Source: Gordonibacter sp. An230 (GTDB lineage: Bacteria > Actinomycetota > Coriobacteriia > Coriobacteriales > Eggerthellaceae). Taken from it: DNA of 37,141 nt. The stretch covers positions 1 to 37,141 of the forward strand of contig NZ_NFJP01000032.1 of the NCBI RefSeq assembly GCF_002159915.1. Reading direction: 5' to 3'. The notes below the pieces were generated by a model, which was not told the origin of the DNA, searched no databases, and saw nothing but the letters and a program-made list of their open reading frames with translations. Of the stretch, positions 7,648 through 14,829 are shown piece by piece. Within the stretch, counting starts at the first letter, position 1. Every line of letters starts with the position of its first letter. The translations under genes were made by a program, and so were the position numbers.

Positions 7648-8082
7648 TTATTGGCGGCGGTTCTTTTCGCGGTAGCGGGCGAGGGCCTGTTCGTAGCCGC
7701 CGGCGGTCTTCTTGAAGTAGACGGTGTAGCCTGCCGTGACGCCCGCGAGGATGAACAGGTACACGAGGGCGAAGGCCGCCCAGACGCCGGGATCGTCGAG
7801 CGGGAACCACGGGCCCGCCCACGCGCAGAGTGCCAGCACGGGCAGGCCGCAGGCGCCGAAGCCCGCGATGCGCGCCGGGTAGGCGAGCTTCCTGAACACG
7901 GCGCCGGTGAACCAGAGCGCCTGCAACGCCGCCATCCCGAGGGCGGCACCGAACACGCTCACGGTGAGGTTGAGCCCGTAGCTCGGCCCGGCGAACAGGT
8001 AGCCCATGCCCGTGAACCACAGCATGACGATGGTGAACATGACGCATGCAACAGAGGCGGCCTGGGCGATGATCTTCTTCAT
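7648..8082 (-). CDS. DUF3021 family membrane protein
   Basis: 144 residues with four transmembrane segments (roughly 5-30, 38-60, 72-92 and 101-123) and a short charged C-terminal tail (YEQALARYREKNRRQ), which is the standard DUF3021 layout. DUF3021 genes usually sit next to a LytTR DNA-binding gene, as here (54 bp upstream, same strand), and are thought to act with it as a membrane partner, possibly an inhibitor. ATG 8082 is preceded by GAAGGAG. Two-gene LytTR-DUF3021 operon. Confidence 0.85.
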   Translation of the reverse strand: MKKIIAQAASVACVMFTIVMLWFTGMGYLFAGPSYGLNLTVSVFGAALGMAALQALWFTGAVFRKLAYPARIAGFGACGLPVLALCAWAGPWFPLDDPGVWAAFALVYLFILAGVTAGYTVYFKKTAGGYEQALARYREKNRRQ

Positions 8083-8136
8083 GGCGAACTCCTTCGAAAC
8101 GAGACTCGGGGACGGGATTGACGTCTCATACGGCGG

Positions 8137-8574
8137 TTAGAGCCCGAGCTTCCGCTTGATGACGGGCGCGTATTGGCGCGACACGATGACGGCCTCGCCG
8201 TTGTCCAGCATGAGCTGCAGGCGCGCGTTCAGGGCGGGCCGGATGGACGCGACGTGGTCGAAGTTCACGAGCATCTGCTTCGATGCGCGCACGAACTCGG
8301 TGCCTGCCAGCCGCTCCTCCAGCTCGTAGAGCTTGAGCGGCGTCTGGTACACGGCATCGGCCGTGTAGAGGAACGTCTTGCCGTCCACGGTCTCGGCATA
8401 GCAGACGTCGTCGACGTCGAGCCGGTACGTCGCCCCGTCGCGCTCGCCGACAAGCGCGCGGTCGAAGGCCCCGAGTGCGGACACGATGCGCTGCACGCGC
8501 TCGTCGATGCGCGGGCACGCGACGGACACCTCGATGTCGTCGAGCGCTGGGTTCTCGGTGATGGTCACGTTCAT
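8137..8574 (-). CDS. LytTR-domain transcriptional regulator
   Basis: 145 residues: a short N-terminal region (1-45) and a C-terminal LytTR DNA-binding domain (about 48-145; TYRLDVDDVCYAETVDGKTF, then EFVRASKQMLVNFDHV, then VIVSRQYAPVIKRKL). There is no receiver domain, as is usual for stand-alone LytTR proteins paired with DUF3021. A direct repeat with the 21-bp pitch typical of LytTR sites lies upstream at 8664-8693, suggesting autoregulation. Confidence 0.9.
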   Translation of the reverse strand: MNVTITENPALDDIEVSVACPRIDERVQRIVSALGAFDRALVGERDGATYRLDVDDVCYAETVDGKTFLYTADAVYQTPLKLYELEERLAGTEFVRASKQMLVNFDHVASIRPALNARLQLMLDNGEAVIVSRQYAPVIKRKLGL

Positions 8575-8621
8575 GGTGCGCGCCTTCCGTCGTCAGGTTG
8601 CGGTGGTTGGCCAACGCCGCC

Positions 8622-8693
8622 AGTATGCCCGACCGCGCGGGGCTCGCGCAAGGCTGTCGGGACCCAGTTGCATGCGGTGCTGCGCAAGTTGCA
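8622..8693 (-). promoter_or_regulatory. LytTR promoter with a candidate LytTR-binding direct repeat
   Basis: On the minus strand TTGCGC (8646-8651) and CATACT (8622-8627) are 18 bp apart. Just beyond the -35, AGTTGCA occurs twice as a direct repeat (8666-8672 and 8687-8693), starts 21 bp apart. LytTR proteins bind pairs of 9-bp direct repeats of the type (A/C)CAGTTnnn with this pitch, so the gene just downstream is the likely user. Confidence 0.5.
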
Positions 8694-8750
8694 CGGACGC
8701 CCGTGTGGCATGCTCGGAAGGCAAGGCGAGGCAGGCGAACGGGAGGGCGC

Positions 8751-9068
8751 ATGGACGTTGAGGCGAGCGTGGATCTGGGCCGGTTCGAGGCGGCCGTGAA
8801 GGTGGTGGACGTGCATGCGGCCGGGGAGCCCTGCCGGGTGGCCGTGGGAGGCTTCCCGGAGCCTGCGGGTTCCACGATGATCGAGAAGCGCCGCCGGATG
8901 GAGCGGCACGCCGACGACCTGCGGCGGGCCCTCATGCTGGAGCCGCGCGGCCACCACGACATGTTCGGCGCGTTCCTGTGCCGGCCGGTTGACCCGCGGG
9001 CCGACGTGGGCGTGCTGTTCATGGACACGGGCGGCTACCTCAACATGCGCGGGACGCTGTCCGGATGA
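8751..9068 (+). pseudogene. Truncated proline racemase / hydroxyproline epimerase gene (5' third only)
   Basis: The 105 codons encode a clear proline-racemase N-terminus: VVDVHAAGEPCRVAVGG, AGSTMIEKRR, LMLEPRGHHDMFGA and FMDTGGYLNM. Full-length members have about 330-340 residues. Here the sequence departs right at the first catalytic motif: the family has NMCGHG, this has NMRGTLSG and a stop, so the catalytic Cys is gone and the remaining two thirds are not found downstream in any frame. GGGAGG precedes the ATG. It is a gene remnant. Confidence 0.85.
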
Positions 9069-9683
9069 TCGAGCAGGATGGTTGTATGCGATGCGTCAGA
9101 GGCGATGCCGTCGGAGGGCAAGGGTATGGGGTGGGGTGCACGGGATTACGTCAGCCGCTTCGAAGCCTGCCCTTTGCGGCGCGAGGCCGCCGTTTCTGTC
9201 AAACCGCCGTTGACGCGAGCCCGCCCTCGCTTGATCTTGGGCTCAGGTCCTTGGGGCCGGGTGCTTCGCAAGACCTCCCGTCGTACGAAGGGGGTCGTGT
9301 GTCGGAAGGGGGCTCGTGGCGGATCGCCCGATGCTATGTCGACGGCGGTTTGGCGTAGGCATCGCCGCAAGTTGGCACAGATCGCGCCTTGTGCATGGGT
9401 TCGAGGCGCTTTTCTCCTTCTCGATTTATCGCGACCTGGGGTTTTCCAACCGTGCTCTTCCTAAGAGCCTATTTTCAAGGCGAAATCTATGCATTAAACG
9501 CGATTCGTGTCAATTCTGGGCGTTTTTCATGTCATGCGAGTGTGGGGGAAGGGCGCGAGCGGATGTGGCGTGCGGGCCGCTGACCGGATGCAGTGCGCAG
9601 TTGCGCGCGATGTTGCAGCGCTTGGATTTTTCGCGCGCGGAGTGCGCTGCAGGCTCCGCACGAGTGCGCCATATGACGCGTGC
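9069..9683. other. Gene-free stretch after the racemase remnant
   Basis: 615 bp with no credible gene. It contains an inverted pair CAAACCGCCGTTGAC (9200-9214) and GTCGACGGCGGTTTG (9338-9352, one mismatch), a small terminator-like hairpin and an AT-richer patch at about 9420-9540. No further proline-racemase sequence is recognisable. Confidence 0.5.
9454..9475 (+). terminator. Small terminator-like hairpin
   Basis: GCTCTT (9454-9459), loop CCT, AAGAGC (9463-9468), then CTATTTTC. It is a short stem with a T-rich tail, about 390 bp past the racemase remnant; it could be the surviving terminator of an erased gene. Confidence 0.4.
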
Positions 9684-9713
9684 TTGACAAAAGTGTGCCG
9701 GGGGGGGTATTCT
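9684..9713 (+). promoter_or_regulatory. Promoter with a G8 tract in its spacer
   Basis: A perfect -35 TTGACA (9684-9689) and -10 TATTCT (9708-9713) are separated by 18 bp, of which the last eight (9700-9707) are G. Start of transcription is expected near 9720, 28 bp before the ATG of the DUF4190 gene. Gain or loss of a single G by slippage would change the spacer to 17 or 19 bp and so the promoter strength. Confidence 0.75.
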
Positions 9714-9747
9714 GTCTCAGGTTTCGTTCGGTAAGAAAGGGTGAGTC

Positions 9748-10068
9748 ATGGTCGAGCAACAAGATCAAAGCAAGCAGTCGGCAGCTGCTCAGCAAGCTGG
9801 TGCTACGGTTGTCAATGTGATTCAGGAGCGGAAGGACGGAAACGGTTTGGGCATCGGCGGGTTTGTCCTTGCGCTCATAGCCCTTTTCGTGTCGTGGGTT
9901 CCCGTCCTCGGATGGATCATATGGATATTGGGAGCCATTCTTTCGCTTGTCGGATTGAGGAAGCAGCCGCGCGGGCTTGCCATCGCGGGCACGATCATAT
10001 CGTTCATCGACTTCATCTTGCTCGCTTTGGTCATTTCGGCTTGCTCTGCCGGGGTGAGCATGATGTAG
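9748..10068 (+). CDS. DUF4190-like small membrane protein
   Basis: 106 residues: a polar Gln/Ala-rich N-terminus (1-30), then three hydrophobic segments (about 36-55, 57-70 and 78-100), with the characteristic GLGIGGFVLALIALF and LVGLRKQPRGLAIAG motifs of DUF4190 proteins. The family's role is unknown; members often accompany secreted or surface proteins. AAAGGG precedes ATG 9748. It is transcribed alone, from a promoter with a G tract in its spacer, and ends at a strong terminator. Confidence 0.8.
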   Translation: MVEQQDQSKQSAAAQQAGATVVNVIQERKDGNGLGIGGFVLALIALFVSWVPVLGWIIWILGAILSLVGLRKQPRGLAIAGTIISFIDFILLALVISACSAGVSMM

Positions 10069-10143
10069 ACGTCGCGGAGCGGGCTGGCGCGGGTGTGGAG
10101 CGGTTGTCCAGTCAAGGCGAAATGGCTTTTCGCGAAAGGTCAG

Positions 10144-10173
10144 AGCCCGGAGCGCTCGCGCTCCGGGCTTTTT
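10144..10173 (+). terminator. Rho-independent terminator of the DUF4190 gene
   Basis: AGCCCGGAGCG (10144-10154), loop CTCG, CGCTCCGGGCT (10159-10169) and then TTTT: an 11-bp perfect GC-rich stem with a T-run, about 75 bp past the stop. Confidence 0.9.
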
Positions 10174-10225
10174 GCCGGAGAGGGGCGGTGGGCGTTTGGC
10201 GGCGGGCGTTCAGGATGCCGAGGCG

Positions 10226-10242
10226 GGATGCCCGGCGGGCAT
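10226..10242 (-). terminator. Short hairpin after the MFS gene
   Basis: GATGCCC and GGGCATC arms around GGC, 33 bp past the stop codon of the efflux gene on the minus strand. No T-run, so a weak candidate. Confidence 0.3.
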
Positions 10243-10274
10243 CTGAAGAGCCCGGCTGCCGCGCCGAGGGCCGC

Positions 10275-11876
10275 CTACGTCGCAGGCTCTGCCGATTTGG
10301 GCGACGAAGAGGGGTGGGGCGCCTCTGCCGGCTCTGCTCCTTCGCTTTCGGTCACCTTCAGCCTCGCCGGGACAAGCTTCCATACGGCGACCGCCGCTGC
10401 CAAGATGATGATGCCGCCGATCAAGCACGTGATAACCAGCGAATCGTTGAACGCGTCGATTCCGTGGCCGAGCAGTTCGGGCAGCCCGTAGCCGGTGGCG
10501 ATCTCGGCCGTCGCGGCGAACGACTGCTGGGCCGCGTCGATCGTTTGGCCATCGAGCCCCATGGCTCGCAGGGCCTCCACGCTCAGCTCGGAGCGGTAGA
10601 TGACGGATGCGAGGCTTCCGAGGATGGCGACGCCCAAGACGTTGCCCAGGTCGTAGGATATCTCTTGGAGGCTGCCGGCGCTGGATGCCTTTTCGACGGG
10701 GGTTTCCGCCATGATGAGCGAGGCGCCGATGGCCAGCGAACCCGTTCCGAGCCCCACGAGGCAGGTGGATGCGATGACGGGGGCGAGCGAGAGGTCGTCT
10801 CGGAAGAAGAACAGCATGATCATCGCCGCCGCCGCGATGGCAAGGCCGGCGGCCACCACGTGGCGCGCCGGGAAGCGCATGGCGAGCGAGGCCGCGCCGA
10901 GGCTCGAGACCAATGTGGCGACCGACATGGGGATGAGGTGCATGCCCGATTCCAGCGTTCCGTCGCCGTTGACCAGCTGCAGCCATTGGGCGAGCATGTA
11001 CAGCAAAACGGCGAGGGCGAAGGTGCAGGCCATGGTGGCCATGACGCCCGCCGAGAACGCCGTGCTTTTGAACAGCGACAAATCGACGAGGGGGTTGCTC
11101 GATTTCAGGCATCGCAGCGCGAACAGCGCAAGGAGGACGATGCCCGCTGCGAGCGCCGCCGCACCCGCCGTGTCGAGCGCGAGTTCGGCGGCCAAGTGCT
11201 TGACGCCCCACAGAAGCGCCACCATGCCCGCGAGGGCGAGGACCGAACCTGGCAGATCGAAGCGCCCCGGGTTCTTGAGGCGCACTTCCGGCAAGGTGAA
11301 AGCGCCCAACACGAAGGCGGCGCCCACCAGGGGAACGTTCACGAGGAACGCCGAGTGCCAGCTGAAATGCTCCAGGAGGAATCCTCCGATGAGCGGGCCT
11401 GCCGCCATGCCGATGGCGCTCACGGCCGACCAGGCGGCAACCGCCACGGTGCGCTCTTTCGGGTTGGTGAAGATGCTGCGGATCATCGATATGGTCACCG
11501 GCATGATCATCGCGCCGCCGATGCCGAGGAAGGCCCTGATCGCGATGATCTGCTCGGGCGCATCGACGGGCATGACGAGGACCGATCCGATGCCGAAGAT
11601 GAGAAAGCCCGTCAATAGGGTTTTCTTTCGCCCCAGCCTGTCGGAAAGTGAGCTGGTGGCGATGAGAAGGCCCGCGAGCACGAGCGAGTACACATCGACG
11701 ATCCAGAGAAGCTGATCGGATGCGGGATTCAGCTCGCGGGTTATCTCGGGAAGCGCGATGTTCAAGACGGTTAGGTCGATGGCCACGACGAACTGCCCGA
11801 GCAAGATGGCGGCGAGCGCCGTCCAAAGGCGGGCTTTGGGGATCGTTCGAGGCTCGATCACGATAGCGTTGTCCAT
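10275..11876 (-). CDS. MFS multidrug efflux transporter, DHA2 (14-TMS, EmrB/QacA) family
   Basis: 533 residues with about 14 hydrophobic segments. DHA2 signatures are present: the first-helix motif VVAIDLTVLNIALPEI, motif A LSDRLGRKKTLL and motif C GPLIGGFLLEHFSWHSAF, NVPL. Such proton-driven pumps export drugs, dyes or other toxic compounds across the inner membrane. ATG 11876 is chosen because the transporter domain starts about 20 residues later and AAAGG lies upstream; earlier in-frame sequence is Arg-rich leader. It is divergent from a TetR regulator across a shared operator region, the usual arrangement for an inducible efflux pump. The substrate is unknown. Confidence 0.9.
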   Translation of the reverse strand: MDNAIVIEPRTIPKARLWTALAAILLGQFVVAIDLTVLNIALPEITRELNPASDQLLWIVDVYSLVLAGLLIATSSLSDRLGRKKTLLTGFLIFGIGSVLVMPVDAPEQIIAIRAFLGIGGAMIMPVTISMIRSIFTNPKERTVAVAAWSAVSAIGMAAGPLIGGFLLEHFSWHSAFLVNVPLVGAAFVLGAFTLPEVRLKNPGRFDLPGSVLALAGMVALLWGVKHLAAELALDTAGAAALAAGIVLLALFALRCLKSSNPLVDLSLFKSTAFSAGVMATMACTFALAVLLYMLAQWLQLVNGDGTLESGMHLIPMSVATLVSSLGAASLAMRFPARHVVAAGLAIAAAAMIMLFFFRDDLSLAPVIASTCLVGLGTGSLAIGASLIMAETPVEKASSAGSLQEISYDLGNVLGVAILGSLASVIYRSELSVEALRAMGLDGQTIDAAQQSFAATAEIATGYGLPELLGHGIDAFNDSLVITCLIGGIIILAAAVAVWKLVPARLKVTESEGAEPAEAPHPSSSPKSAEPAT

Positions 11877-12020
11877 GAGAGGCCTTTCTGCTCTTCGAGC
11901 GCGTGCTGGGCGTGCGCGTTTGCTCGGCCGGGAAGGTTGGCGAGCGCGGGCGGCGCGGCGCAGCCGCTCCTTCCTGTTTTGACGTTCACGTGCTCTCCTT
12001 TCCTGCTTGCTGCTTGTTAA

Positions 12021-12080
12021 TGTACAAAAGTACACTAATAAGCATAGCATCATGACCTATAATGGACAAGTGTACATTTA
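12021..12080. promoter_or_regulatory. Divergent promoters and TetR operators between the MFS and tetR genes
   Basis: Minus strand: TTGTCC (12064-12069), 17 bp, TATGCT (12041-12046), which would start the MFS transcript near 12035. Plus strand: TATAAT (12058-12063), which would start tetR near 12070. Inverted repeat TGTAC-AAAA-GTACA (12021-12034) lies at the MFS start point. A second copy of the half-site, AGTGTACATTTA (12069-12080), lies at the tetR start point and overlaps the MFS -35. This fits repression of both genes by the adjacent TetR protein. Confidence 0.65.
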
Positions 12081-12158
12081 TGGCGTTTTTCCAACGTGCG
12101 AAGGTTCCCCGCGGTTTTTGCGCAGAAGCCTTCGGGAGGGCATGCGAAAGGAGCGCAT

Positions 12159-12788
12159 ATGGAAACGGAAAAGCGGCGTTCCGCCGCCGTTGACGACGGG
12201 GGCGCGCGGAAACGCTCGCCACGAAACCCCGCTGCTCGGAAGCAGAAGATCGTCGATGCGGCGGCCGACCTCATTTCTCGCATGGGCAGCGGCAGGATAA
12301 CCCATAGGAAGGTGGCCGAACGCGCCGGCGTGCCACTGGGGTCGACCACGCAGTACTTCAAGAGCATCGACGAGCTGAGACATGCGGGATTGGCCGAGCT
12401 CGCAAGGCGCATCGAGCGGGAGTACGACGAGGTTTTCCTGGTGGTGGCGCAGAGAAGCCATGGCAGCGACGTGCTTGCGGATGCGATCACCGAGTACCTG
12501 TCGAACTTGGAGCGCGTGAACGCCGATGCCGCGCTGTACGCCGGTGCCATCGAAGACCCCGAGGTGAGGAGCATCGCGAAGGAGAGCTTCGAATCGTTTC
12601 TCGAACGGTGCGAGCCCTATGTGGATGCCGTGCGTGCGAAGATATTGTTCGCCTTCATGGAAGGGGCCGTCATCAACTCGTGCTTCATGGGCGTCCCTTA
12701 CGACCGGGAAACCGTCCGGGAGGCCGTTGCGCTCATCTTGGAAGGTTCCGTCTGCGCTGACGATCGGAAGGGCGGGCGGGCTGGCTGA
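12159..12788 (+). CDS. TetR-family repressor of the divergent efflux pump
   Basis: 209 residues. The N-terminal TetR helix-turn-helix spans about 28-75 (KQKIVDAAADLI, then ITHRKVAERAGVPLGSTTQY, then FKSIDELR); the C-terminal two thirds is a helical ligand-binding/dimerisation domain that is not conserved between members. ATG 12159 has AAAGGAG 5 bp upstream. The gene is divergent from the DHA2 transporter with operators at both start points, so it most likely represses the pump until a substrate binds. Confidence 0.88.
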   Translation: METEKRRSAAVDDGGARKRSPRNPAARKQKIVDAAADLISRMGSGRITHRKVAERAGVPLGSTTQYFKSIDELRHAGLAELARRIEREYDEVFLVVAQRSHGSDVLADAITEYLSNLERVNADAALYAGAIEDPEVRSIAKESFESFLERCEPYVDAVRAKILFAFMEGAVINSCFMGVPYDRETVREAVALILEGSVCADDRKGGRAG

Positions 12789-12910
12789 CGGTCGCGCCGT
12801 TGCGCGCGATGCCCCCGTGCCCGGATTTCTCGCGTGGGGGTGCTCGGGGCTTCGGGCGGGAAACGCGCAGGATGGCGGGCGAGGCGCTTTTCGTTTCGTT
12901 CGTTTCGCGC

Positions 12911-12916
12911 TATCAT
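12911..12916 (+). promoter_or_regulatory. Candidate -10 box of yjdF
   Basis: TATCAT at 12911-12916 in an AT-richer patch; transcription would start near 12923, just before the structured leader. The -35 (TTTTCG at 12888) is poor. Confidence 0.35.
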
Positions 12917-12919
12917 GCG

Positions 12920-13079
12920 ACTTGGAGATGAAAACACGGCCCCGTCGGGTAGTCGGGGCGCGGCGCGCCGCTCTGCTCCGTGCGCAAGTGCCGGGGGGGG
13001 GGGCTTCGGGCGCGCCGTCAGTAACCTGCCTCCTTGGTTGTCCCTTCTCCGCATGGTTTGCGACATAAAGGAGGACCCC
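12920..13079 (+). ncRNA. Candidate yjdF-type riboswitch leader
   Basis: The leader before yjdF begins GGAGATGAAAACACGG, followed by a stem GCCCCG (12939-12944) / CGGGGC (12954-12959), GC-rich inverted sequence and an 11-G run (12993-13003). It ends with CCTCCTT (13029-13035), which is exactly complementary to the ribosome-binding site AAGGAGG (13068-13074). An anti-Shine-Dalgarno pairing of this kind would allow translational control. yjdF genes of Firmicutes carry a riboswitch candidate that responds to azaaromatic compounds. Membership is inferred from gene identity and structure; I could not compare to the covariance model. Confidence 0.5.
12993..13003 (+). repeat. Poly-G tract (11 G) in the yjdF leader
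   Basis: Eleven consecutive G in the 5' untranslated region of yjdF, preceded by AAGTGCC, similar to the AGTGTGCC before the 9700 tract. In RNA it could form a quadruplex with nearby G-runs or pair with the C-rich stretches of the leader. Confidence 0.9.
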
Positions 13080-13610
13080 ATGCGGAAGATCAGCGTGTCA
13101 TCCACCCTGACCGTCTATCACGACGGCCAATTCTGGGTCGGCATCTGCGAACGCGCCGAAGGCGGGCGCTATGAGGCGTGCCGCATCGTGTTCGGCGCCG
13201 CCGAGCCCACCGACCCCGAGATCCTTGCGTTTGTCTGCGAGCGTTGGGCGAAGCTGCCGTTCGCGTTCGCGCCCTTGTCCGCGACCGGGCCGGATATCGC
13301 GTCCGCTTCCGGCGATCCTGGCGCTTCCGGCGATTCCGGGGGTTCCAAGGGCTGCGGGGGCTCGGGGGTTTCGGGTGTGTGCTTCGCCGCTTCCTTGAGG
13401 CATGCGAACCCCAAGCGCCGCCAGCGCGAGGCGCGCAAGCTCGTGGAGGCCGTCGGAGCGGGCACGAAGGCCCAGCGCGCCCTGGCCGCCGCCCGCGAGG
13501 CGCGCAAAGGCGAGCGCAAGGCCGCCGTTCGGGCCGCGCGCCGCGAGGAGGCCGCGCGCCGTTTCGCCCTCAGGCGGCAGAAGCGCAAGCGGAAGCACCG
13601 CGGCCGCTGA
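13080..13610 (+). CDS. yjdF: YjdF family protein (DUF2992)
   Basis: 176 residues. The N-terminus STLTVYHDGQFWVGICER and the very basic C-terminus, from NPKRRQREARK onward to RRQKRKRKHRGR, are the two hallmarks of YjdF/DUF2992 proteins, whose biochemical role is unknown; in Firmicutes they are induced by azaaromatic compounds through a riboswitch. Residues about 72-105 are a Gly/Ser/Asp-rich insert with an 18-bp DNA repeat (GCTTCCGGCGAT-C-GG twice, near 13305 and 13329) not expected in the family. ATG 13080 has AAGGAGG 5 bp upstream, which can be masked by a complementary CCTCCTT in the leader. Confidence 0.85.
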   Translation: MRKISVSSTLTVYHDGQFWVGICERAEGGRYEACRIVFGAAEPTDPEILAFVCERWAKLPFAFAPLSATGPDIASASGDPGASGDSGGSKGCGGSGVSGVCFAASLRHANPKRRQREARKLVEAVGAGTKAQRALAAAREARKGERKAAVRAARREEAARRFALRRQKRKRKHRGR

Positions 13611-13799
13611 GGCGGCGGGCGGGGGTCCCGAGCGCGAGGTCGCGGCGCGCGGGGCTTTCGCTTGCGGCCGTCGGGCTTGTGGCGGGGAGTTTCTTGCGGG
13701 GCCGCGCGGGCGCTCTTGCCATGCTGCTGGGCATGGGCGTTCGGCTGTCTCGACCGGGGCCTGCTGGAATCGGCTGGGGGAGGGGCTTTGCGGCCCTCC
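13611..13799. other. Gap between convergent yjdF and GyrI-like genes
   Basis: 189 bp of GC-rich sequence without a gene; no clear terminator is seen for either convergent gene. Confidence 0.4.
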
Positions 13800-14498
13800 T
13801 TACGCGCGGCGGACGGGGTGGCGCACTGCGGTGAGGAGGTTCTCCGGCTTCGTGCGGCGGGGGTCGCCCAAGTAGATCTCGTGGTGCAGACGCACGGCAG
13901 GTACGGCGCCGTGCGCGTCGAGGGCGTCGAGCAGCGCCTCGTCGCTGGCCGGATCGGCGATGTCGTCCTCGCGCCCCGATGCGGCGATGAACGCCTCGAG
14001 CGCTGCGACGGTGACGGGCTCGTCATCGTACGGCCCTTTGTGCATGACGTGGGCGCACGGCCCCTCGGCGAACCGCACGAGGCGCACGCGGCCCACATCG
14101 GCCCCCGGCTTCTTTGCCGCCACGCGCTCGCGCGCCCAGGCAAACGCTTCCGGCGTGACGAAATCCGGCTGGCGGATCAGCGACGCCCAGTGAAGCGCGC
14201 TCTTGTCCGCGATGCGCGTCCCGTCGAATCCGCCGCCCCACCACAGCCCCTCGAGCGGCGGCACCACGTAATCGAAGTAGCCTTCCGGCTGCCAGTCGCC
14301 CTTCTTCGCCATCTTGATGGTGAACGAGAGGGCGTAGAGCGCCTCGAGCGCCTCAGCGTATGCGCCTCCCTCCTCGTTCGGGTCGCCCGTGCCCGTCGCG
14401 GCAAGAAACGTCATCGGGCCGACGTCGATCAGCGTCGGGGTGGCTTTCGGCAGGTAGAGGTCGCGGTATTCCTTCTTGAAATCGAATGCGGCGGTCAT
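13800..14498 (-). CDS. GyrI-like small-molecule-binding domain protein
   Basis: 232 residues matching stand-alone GyrI-like proteins (COG4832 type): FDFKKEYRDLYLPKATPTLI, VGPMTFLAATGTGDPNE, GYFDYVVPPLEGLWW, then HVMHKGPYDDEPVTVAALEA and a final TKPENLLTAVRHPVRR. This fold (SHS2 repeats) binds hydrophobic or drug-like ligands and also forms the effector domain of BmrR-type regulators; stand-alone versions may be hydrolases or drug sponges. AAGGAG lies 6 bp before ATG 14498. Monocistronic, convergent with yjdF, another gene linked to aromatic toxicants. Confidence 0.85.
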   Translation of the reverse strand: MTAAFDFKKEYRDLYLPKATPTLIDVGPMTFLAATGTGDPNEEGGAYAEALEALYALSFTIKMAKKGDWQPEGYFDYVVPPLEGLWWGGGFDGTRIADKSALHWASLIRQPDFVTPEAFAWARERVAAKKPGADVGRVRLVRFAEGPCAHVMHKGPYDDEPVTVAALEAFIAASGREDDIADPASDEALLDALDAHGAVPAVRLHHEIYLGDPRRTKPENLLTAVRHPVRRA

Positions 14499-14829
14499 GG
14501 GACGCTCCTTGCTCTTTGTTCGTTCGGCGTGCTTGCTCGATTCGTTGGAAGCCAGCGGACGTTGCGGTCGGAAACGGCGCGAAGGGCGGAGCGGGACGCG
14601 ACGTCGGCGCGCGGCGGAGCGTGGCCGTGTCCTGCTGCCGGGTTTCGCGCCTTCGGATCGGCTTTTCGAGATTGAGGGCGGTCAACCTCGACTTCGAAGG
14701 CGGACGCCGCTCCTTCGGGCGGCTCCTATTTTAGGGTCGTCCGGGCGGGTTCTCCGCATTCGCGCTGGGGAGTTCGAGGCTGCATCGGGTGTTTCGCGCT
14801 TGCCCGAGCCGGGTGCCTCGCCCGCCTTT
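14499..14829. other. Gene-free stretch
   Basis: 330 bp between the XRE/zinc-ribbon gene end and the GyrI-like start. Contains a TATTTTAGG patch near 14729; no gene, clear promoter or terminator is visible. Confidence 0.4.

Noticed and set aside
9741-11618. 625-codon + frame opposite the efflux transporter
   Set aside because: Composition is Arg/Asp/Gly/His as expected for the complement of a membrane-protein gene; the MFS motifs are on the minus strand.
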